Of a stretch of 64,000 bases of DNA, positions 59,030-64,000 are shown piece after piece. Numbering within the stretch: position 1 is the first letter of the stretch; every line of letters starts with the position of its first letter. The DNA lies in assembly GCA_046346665.1 (NCBI GenBank), contig JAXMHQ010000024.1, positions 1-64,000 of the forward strand. The letters are read 5' to 3'. Position numbers and translations under genes: made by a program. The notes beneath the pieces are model-generated. The model made no database searches. It was not told the origin of the DNA and saw nothing but the letters and a program-made list of their open reading frames with translations. The DNA is from JAXMHQ01 sp046346665. GTDB lineage: Bacteria > Verrucomicrobiota > Verrucomicrobiia > Limisphaerales > JAXMHQ01.

Positions 59030-59902
59030 TCAAAATCGCTTCGTCACCGTCAACACCACCGCCTGGCCTTGCGAGGTGTTTTGAGCGGTAAATTCATACA
59101 GGTAACGCACGGAGACAAACGTCATGATGTCCGGAAAAGCCATGCTGACCTCCGGACCGACAGACGCGGCCATGCCTTTGCCCGGGGACGCCCCCGGCCC
59201 CGAGTCCGCTTTCGTCTGCAACTGATAATATCCCACAGCGCCCACATCAAACACCTTCGCCAGCGTCTTGCTCACACCCCATTCGAGCGTGTAGGTCTGG
59301 CCCGGGGTCACACCCGAATCATCTTCGGTGTTGAATTCATACCGGTTCAGCGCCGAAACCGCCCACGTCCGGTTCGTGTCAAAATACACCGTCGCACCCG
59401 CCGTCAGCATCGGACTCCAGCAGTTCAATCCCGGGTCCGGGTTGGACGAGGAAAATGCCGTGCCGCTCGGCGCCCAGAAACCGGCCCCGACGGAAAAATC
59501 GAACATCTTCGGATGCCACGACAGCGTGCCTTCCATGAACATGTCCCCGATCCCGGAGGTTTCCGTTTTTCCTCCGCCGGCGGTGATGTTCTGATAGAGG
59601 ATCGGCAACAGCGCATCCACGCCGAGATAACCTCCAAGGACCGTGGTGTCCGTGATCCACACCAGGCGCGGCACGTTTGCGTAGACAAATGCATTGAAGT
59701 CCGGCGGGCCCGCCTCGTGGCCGGTCGGGCCGTTGACCTGGCCGGACCAATACATGACGTTGTAATCGCGCAGGTAGACGCCGGGCGGCGGCAGGGTGGC
59801 GGCCTTGATCCCTTCCACGCCGGGAGTGTAATGCTGTGCCTGAACAAAAAGGGGCGTCGCCAGAATCACGCCCCCCGCGAGTGCCCGCAGGAGTGATTTC
59901 AT
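59030..59902 (-). CDS. Outer-membrane beta-barrel (phenol MetA-pathway/transporter family)
   Basis: A 290-aa protein with signal peptide (MKSLLRALAGGVILATPLFV, QAQ). Strand motifs: GVYLRDYNVMYWSGQVNGPT, LVWITDTTVLGGYLGVDALL, SGIGDMFMEGTLSWHPKMFD, FSVGAGFWAPSG, ALNRYEFNTEDDSGVTPGQT, YTLEWGVSKTLAKVFDVGAV, and a C-terminal aromatic VVLTVTKRF, ending in Phe as expected for barrels recognised by BAM. This is the PF13557-type MetA-pathway family, thought to serve uptake of aromatic or hydrophobic compounds. It ends near a REP pair. It lies 21 bases downstream of trpB2 and could be in one operon with it. Confidence 0.8.
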   Translation of the reverse strand: MKSLLRALAGGVILATPLFVQAQHYTPGVEGIKAATLPPPGVYLRDYNVMYWSGQVNGPTGHEAGPPDFNAFVYANVPRLVWITDTTVLGGYLGVDALLPILYQNITAGGGKTETSGIGDMFMEGTLSWHPKMFDFSVGAGFWAPSGTAFSSSNPDPGLNCWSPMLTAGATVYFDTNRTWAVSALNRYEFNTEDDSGVTPGQTYTLEWGVSKTLAKVFDVGAVGYYQLQTKADSGPGASPGKGMAASVGPEVSMAFPDIMTFVSVRYLYEFTAQNTSQGQAVVLTVTKRF

Positions 59903-59923
59903 GTATTCGTTTTTGAGTTAGGG

Positions 59924-61225
59924 TTAAACGTCCTGAAGTTTGCCGTGCAAATAACTCTCGTAGGCGCTCAGGTCGAGCAGGCCGTGGCCGGAAAGATTGA
60001 ACAACAACACGCGCTTCTGCCCCGCCTCGCGCGCGCGGACAGCTTCGTCGACAATCGCCGCGATGGCATGGGCGGACTCCGGCGCCGGCACCAGTCCCTC
60101 GGTGCGCGCAAACAACGTCGCCGCCTCGAACACCTTCGTCTGGTGAACCGCCTCCGCCTCGATCAATCCCAGCTTCAACGCGTGGCTCACCATCGGCGAC
60201 ATGCCGTGATACCGCAGCCCGCCCGCGTGAATCGACGGCGGCATGAAATCGTGCCCCAGCGTGTACATCATCATCAGCGGCGTCGTCTGCGCCGTGTCCC
60301 CGAAATCGTAACGCAATTCGCCCTTTGTCAGCGACGGGCAGGCCGACGGCTCCACACCGACGATGCGGTATTTCTTCTTCTCCTTGATTTTCTTCTGGAT
60401 GAACGGGAACACCAGCCCCGCGAAATTGCTCCCGCCCCCGCAGCAGCCCGCGATGAAATCCGGCTCCTCGCCCGCCAGTTCCATCTGCCGCAGGCTCTCC
60501 TGCCCGATGACCGTCTGGTGCAGGCACACGTGGTTCAGCACGCTGCCAAGTGAGTATTTCGTGTTGGGCGTCTTGACCGTGTCCTCGATCGCCTCGCTGA
60601 TCGCGATGCCCAGGCTGCCCGGACAATGCGGATCCTGCGCCAGCAGCTTGCGCCCGTACTCCGTCAGGTTGCTCGGACTCGCATGCACCGTCGCGCCCCA
60701 GGTGTGCATCAGCATCCGCCGATACGGCTTCTGCTCGTAGCTCACCTTCACCATGTAAACATTGCACTCCAGGCCGAACAGCTTGCAGGCCATCGCGAGC
60801 GAAGAACCCCACTGGCCAGCCCCCGTCTCCGTCGCCAGCCGCTTCGTGCCCGCTTCCTTGTTGAAAAACGCCTGCGGCACCGACGTGTTCACCTTGTGGC
60901 TGCCCGCCGGGCTCACCCCCTCATACTTGTAGTAAATGTGCGCCGGCGTGTTCAACGCCCGCTCCAGCCGCACCGCCCGCATCAGCGGCGTCGGCCGCCA
61001 TAACGCGTAAATCTCCCGCACCGGGTCCGGCACCTCGATCCACCGCTCCCCGCTGATCTCCTGCTGAATCAGGTTCCGCGGAAAAATCGCCTCCAAAGCC
61101 TCCGGCGGCATCGGCTGCTTCGTCCCCGGATGCAGCGGCGGCGGCAGCGGCTCCGGAAAATCCGCCAGCAAATTATACCAACTCTTGGGAATGTCGGCCT
61201 GGGTGAGGTCAAATCGTGTTTGCAT
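59924..61225 (-). CDS. trpB: Tryptophan synthase beta chain, TrpB2-type
   Basis: A 433-aa cytoplasmic PLP enzyme. Start at 61225 (MQTRFDLTQADIPKSWYNLL); an ATG at 61252 adds nine residues. The PLP Lys is in EGVSPAGSHKVNT, the substrate-binding ETGAGQWGSS follows, and the PLP-phosphate loop is FIAGCCGGGSNFAG. The C-terminal NLSGHGLLDLSAYESYLHG is typical of TrpB2. TrpB2 forms make tryptophan from serine and indole, often without a TrpA partner. Its length and the N-terminal FP-rich extension are TrpB2 features, distinguishing it from TrpB1. No trpA is adjacent. Confidence 0.93.
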   Translation of the reverse strand: MQTRFDLTQADIPKSWYNLLADFPEPLPPPLHPGTKQPMPPEALEAIFPRNLIQQEISGERWIEVPDPVREIYALWRPTPLMRAVRLERALNTPAHIYYKYEGVSPAGSHKVNTSVPQAFFNKEAGTKRLATETGAGQWGSSLAMACKLFGLECNVYMVKVSYEQKPYRRMLMHTWGATVHASPSNLTEYGRKLLAQDPHCPGSLGIAISEAIEDTVKTPNTKYSLGSVLNHVCLHQTVIGQESLRQMELAGEEPDFIAGCCGGGSNFAGLVFPFIQKKIKEKKKYRIVGVEPSACPSLTKGELRYDFGDTAQTTPLMMMYTLGHDFMPPSIHAGGLRYHGMSPMVSHALKLGLIEAEAVHQTKVFEAATLFARTEGLVPAPESAHAIAAIVDEAVRAREAGQKRVLLFNLSGHGLLDLSAYESYLHGKLQDV

Positions 61226-61692
61226 GATCTTGAACGTCTGTTGTCGATCCACCGAGCCCCGCCAGCGTGTCCGAAATTCCGCCCGGAGTCACGACCGTGT
61301 TTTGGCGAAAAAACAACTTTTCTTGCCATTTCGCGGGCATTCCCCGGCTATTCCACCGGAGTTCCCGACGCCGCTTCTGCCCAGATTTGGTGAGGGACAA
61401 CGCCCCGATTGCCTCATCCTGGTTCAGATTTTCCCGGCGCCCGGCGGTTGCCGCGGGGTTTCGATGCAACCCGCTCTCCCGGCATATCTTCTGCTCTGTC
61501 ACGGCCACAGATGCCGGAAAATCAGACGTGTATGACTGCAGCCCTGCTCTCCATGAAAACTGGAGTCCATGAGTTCGGTTCCCGGAAAATCTTGTTTTGT
61601 GATTTTCCAGTCCAGGGATCTGCGCGGGGCGTTGCGGCGGCCGGCCAGGCGGTATTCACGGAACCGAGCCCCAGCGGCTCCCCTGCACCTGC
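61226..61692. other. 467-base intergenic region
   Basis: The gap between the leftward trpB2-type gene and the rightward hybrid kinase gene. Several overlapping short frames exist on both strands, none with recognisable content, and base composition is similar to other gaps. No repeat of the families above was seen here. Divergent promoters should be present, but none could be assigned with confidence. Confidence 0.4.
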
Positions 61693-63570
61693 ATGAACCC
61701 GAGCGCGACGCCTTTCAGCACCGAGAAGAATCTCCGCATTCTCGTCATCGACGACAACAAGGCGATCCACGACGATTTCCGGAAGATTCTCAGCGGCTCG
61801 AAGGATCGCTCGTCCAATCTCGGTGAAATGGAAGCCGCCCTGTTCGGCGAAACCGTCGCCCAGCCCGATCTCCCCGTTTTCGAAATCGACTCCGCCTACC
61901 AGGGCCAGGAAGGCCTCGCGCTCATCGAGAAAAGCCTCGTCGAAAACCGCCCCTACACCATGGCCTTTGTCGACGTCCGCATGCCGCCCGGCTGGGACGG
62001 GGTCGAAACCACCGCCAAAATCTGGCAGAAATATTCCGATCTCCAGGTCGTCATCTGCACCGCCTACTCCGATTATTCCTGGGAGGAAATTCTCAAGAAA
62101 CTCGGCTACTCCGACCGGCTCGTCATTCTCAAAAAACCTTTCGACAACATCGAGGCGCTTCAGCTCGCCATCTCCATGAGCGAGAAATGGCGCCTTTACC
62201 AGCAGGCCAAACTCCGCCTCGAAGACCTCGAACGCCTCGTCCAGGAACGCACCGTCGTGCTCGAGCAAACCAACAACAAGCTTGCCGAGGCCAACCAGCA
62301 ACTGCTGCTCGCCACCGAAAAAACCCAGAAGATGGCCGAAGCCGCCCTCGTCGCCAGCAAGGCCAAAAGCGAATTCCTCGCCAACATGAGCCATGAAATC
62401 CGAACGCCCATGAACGGCGTCATCGGCATGGTCCACCTGCTGCTCGAAACCTCCCTCAACTCCGAGCAGCACGAGTTCGCCTCCACCATCAAACTCTCCG
62501 CCGAATCGCTCCTCTGCATCATCAACGACATCCTCGATTTTTCCAAGATCGAGGCCGGCAAGATGACGATGGAAAAGGTCCCGTTCGACCTTTCGGAAAA
62601 TATCAAGGGCGCCCTCGACCTGCTCACGCCGCGCGCACGCGAAAAAGGCCTCGAACTCGCCTGCAACATCCGCCCCGGCGTCCAGACCCAGGTGATCGGC
62701 GACCCGACCCGCATCCGCCAGATCGTTCTCAACCTGCTCAGCAACGCCGTCAAATTCACCGACAAAGGCCGCGTCGCCGTCGACATCGAGCCCCTCTCCC
62801 AGTCCGCCGATGAGGTCGAATTGAAATTCTCCGTCACCGACACCGGCATCGGCATGAGCCCCGAAGCCCAGGCCAAACTGTTCCAGTCCTTCAGCCAGGC
62901 CGATTCCTCCACCACCCGACGCTTCGGCGGCACCGGGCTCGGACTGGCCATCAGCCGCAAACTCGTCGAACTCATGCACGGCGAAATCCGGGTCTCGAGC
63001 GAACCCGGCAAAGGCTCCACCTTCAGCTTCAACGTCCGGCTCGGGCTTCAGTCCGCGGCGGTGCCGTCCACGACGGAAACCGCGACCACCCCCGCCCCGG
63101 CCGCCCCGGCCCACGCCGCCGCGCCCGCGCCCGCCCCCGAAGGCCAGCGCAGCCGCGTCCTCCTCGCCGAGGACAACCAGGTCAACCAGCTCGTCGCCGT
63201 CCGCCAACTCAAGAAACTCGGCTACACGGCCGACGTCGCCGCCAACGGCATCGAAGCCGTCGAAGCCTGGCGCCAGCATCATTACCCGATCATCCTCATG
63301 GATTGCCAGATGCCGCAAATGGACGGCTACGAGGCCACGCGAAAAATCCGGGAGATGGAAGCCGAGCTCAACCTGCCGCCCACGCGCATCATCGCCATGA
63401 CGGCCCACGCCATGACCGGCGACCGCGAATTGTGCCTGGCGACCGGCATGAACGATTACCTCTCCAAACCGGTGCACGGAAAACAGCTCGAGCAGACGCT
63501 CAAAGCCGCCGAGGAAGAACTCGCCTCCCGCACCGGCTCCTCCAGCCCCACCCAGGCAGTCAGCCAGTAA
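61693..63570 (+). CDS. Cytoplasmic hybrid sensor histidine kinase (REC-HisKA-HATPase-REC)
   Basis: A 625-aa protein without membrane segments. Domain order: an N-terminal receiver (~16-165: ILVIDDNKAIHDDFRKILSG, phospho-Asp in FVDVRMPPGWDG, Lys in ILKKPF); a coiled-coil linker (LEDLERLVQERTVVLEQTNN); HisKA with FLANMSHEIRTPMNGVIGMV (phospho-His); HATPase_c with NLLSNAVKFT (N box), DTGIGMSPE (G1) and GGTGLGLAISRKLVEL (G2); a Pro/Ala linker; and a C-terminal receiver (VLLAEDNQVNQLVAVRQLKK, phospho-Asp in LMDCQMPQMDG, Lys in YLSKP). Signal input is probably through the first receiver. No response regulator gene is next to it; the phosphotransfer partner is unknown. Confidence 0.95.
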   Translation: MNPSATPFSTEKNLRILVIDDNKAIHDDFRKILSGSKDRSSNLGEMEAALFGETVAQPDLPVFEIDSAYQGQEGLALIEKSLVENRPYTMAFVDVRMPPGWDGVETTAKIWQKYSDLQVVICTAYSDYSWEEILKKLGYSDRLVILKKPFDNIEALQLAISMSEKWRLYQQAKLRLEDLERLVQERTVVLEQTNNKLAEANQQLLLATEKTQKMAEAALVASKAKSEFLANMSHEIRTPMNGVIGMVHLLLETSLNSEQHEFASTIKLSAESLLCIINDILDFSKIEAGKMTMEKVPFDLSENIKGALDLLTPRAREKGLELACNIRPGVQTQVIGDPTRIRQIVLNLLSNAVKFTDKGRVAVDIEPLSQSADEVELKFSVTDTGIGMSPEAQAKLFQSFSQADSSTTRRFGGTGLGLAISRKLVELMHGEIRVSSEPGKGSTFSFNVRLGLQSAAVPSTTETATTPAPAAPAHAAAPAPAPEGQRSRVLLAEDNQVNQLVAVRQLKKLGYTADVAANGIEAVEAWRQHHYPIILMDCQMPQMDGYEATRKIREMEAELNLPPTRIIAMTAHAMTGDRELCLATGMNDYLSKPVHGKQLEQTLKAAEEELASRTGSSSPTQAVSQ

Positions 63571-63585
63571 GCTTCGCCCGTCACG

Positions 63586-63748
63586 GTGGGGTGAGACTCC
63601 GTCGAGCCCTGACTTGGGCCGCGAGGATTATTGGATAAATGGATTTATGGATTGTTGGATGACTCCGCGCGATCGTCTTCCCATTTATCCAGGAATCCAT
63701 TGATCCACCCATCCGTTCTTCGAGGGCTCGACAGAGTCTCGCCCCACC
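63586..63748. repeat. GTGGGG(C/T)GAGACTC inverted repeat
   Basis: 63586-63611 (GTGGGGTGAGACTCCGTCGA, GCCCTG) and 63724-63748 (GGGCTCGACAGAGTCTCGCC, CCAC) form the same inverted repeat as at 58394-58487, now enclosing ~110 bases with GGAT(A/T)AATGGATT-like short repeats (63632-63655 and 63681-63700). It lies after the hybrid kinase gene and before the cNMP-binding gene. Confidence 0.65.
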
Positions 63749-63757
63749 GTGTGGGCC

Positions 63758-64000
63758 TCACGCCCTCGCCGCAATCATCGCGTCCGCTTTCCGCAATTTA
63801 TTCGACACCTCCACCGCCATGTTGCGCATGATCACCATGCCCAGGTGCGGCTCGGTTTGAATCAGGGTGTTGAACGACGCCCGCTGGACCACCAGCAGGA
63901 TGCTCGGCTGCGCCGCCACCGCGCGGGCCGACCGCGGCGTGCCTTCCAGAAACGCCTGCTCGCCGAAAATCGCGCCGTTGCCCACGCTGCCCACCGGCCG
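63758..64000 (-). CDS. Cyclic-nucleotide-binding domain protein, C-terminal part
   Basis: Eighty open codons plus a stop run off the right edge, so only the C-terminal end is visible. It contains SVGNGAIFGEQAFLEGTPRS, then ARAVAAQPSILLVVQRASFN, the phosphate-binding cassette of CRP/PKA-R type cNMP-binding domains (FGExxFLxxxxRxA). Helices LIQTEPHLGMVIMRNMAVEV and SNKLRKADAMIAARA follow. An internal ATG at 63994 is a fortuitous start. It could be part of a CRP-like regulator or an ion-channel or kinase module; the rest lies outside the window. The converging GTGGGG-type repeat lies just beyond its stop. Confidence 0.75.
   Translation of the reverse strand, partial: RPVGSVGNGAIFGEQAFLEGTPRSARAVAAQPSILLVVQRASFNTLIQTEPHLGMVIMRNMAVEVSNKLRKADAMIAARA

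Noticed and set aside
61522..63477. 651-codon frame antisense to the hybrid histidine kinase
   Set aside because: Gly/Phe/Asp-rich antisense shadow; the kinase on the plus strand has all motifs.

Overview
The window is GC-rich bacterial chromosome with densely packed genes on both strands. It most likely comes from a Verrucomicrobiota member, probably the Limisphaerales/Pedosphaera side. This is inferred from gene content: many secreted proteins ending in a 'LQ(S)xTN...W...FFRL' module, PEP-CTERM proteins, a pseudopilin ending in a FCDGH motif, a Ser/Thr kinase near an ECF sigma factor, and abundant intergenic palindromes. No rRNA, tRNA or CRISPR array was found.

Layout: 1-780, the N-terminal part of a PfkB sugar kinase (minus strand, runs off the left edge), then a small lipoprotein and a YlbF-like protein with a Cys/His tail. 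2187-13648, two giant paralogous glycine-rich secreted proteins (1365 and 1952 aa, four and six copies of a ~270-residue repeat), separated by a complete IS256-family element (6413-7708) with an 8-bp target duplication. 14094-19041, a GH13 enzyme, an orphan HlyD/MacA-type adaptor coupled to an RluA-type pseudouridine synthase, and a short P-II-like protein. 19196-28435, a modular GH9 cellulase, a lipoprotein/SDR/pseudopilin operon, a VOC protein, a Pro-rich peptide, a surface-antigen beta-barrel and a HAD phosphatase. 28432-33708, a glycerol-1-phosphate dehydrogenase overlapping the phosphatase, then an operon of a beta-barrel, an Ntn amide hydrolase and an amidohydrolase. 33735-46032, a GH74 xyloglucanase-like protein, hybrid cluster protein Hcp with a TTGAC-N4-GTCAA site upstream, a GH130 plus GT4 pair, a GH5 endoglucanase broken by a one-base frameshift at its nucleophile motif, and an esterase. 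46144-55542, a second alpha/beta hydrolase, a PEP-CTERM protein, a clan GH-A glycosidase, a Ser/Thr kinase, another PEP-CTERM protein and an ECF sigma factor. 55560-64000, GlmS, a NarL-type response regulator, a repeat-rich gap holding a run of G-triplets, a beta-barrel, TrpB2, a cytoplasmic hybrid histidine kinase and the end of a cyclic-nucleotide-binding protein.

Taken together, GH9, GH74, GH5, the GH-A enzyme, GH13 and the esterases suggest a saprophyte that degrades plant polysaccharides (cellulose, xyloglucan, alpha-glucans). Several of these secreted proteins share a C-terminal module, which may reflect a common export or surface-attachment route (inference).

The intergenic DNA is unusual. 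At least four families of short inverted repeats recur: a ~24-bp REP-like 'CCGCGATCTCACGATCGCGGCTAC' family cited here by its halves CCGCGAT/ATCGCGG, a 'TCTAGATGTGACACCGGG' family, a 'GGGAGGGAC' family and a 'GTGGGGCGAGACTC' family. A 130-bp tract with about 17 G-triplets lies at 58720-58849.
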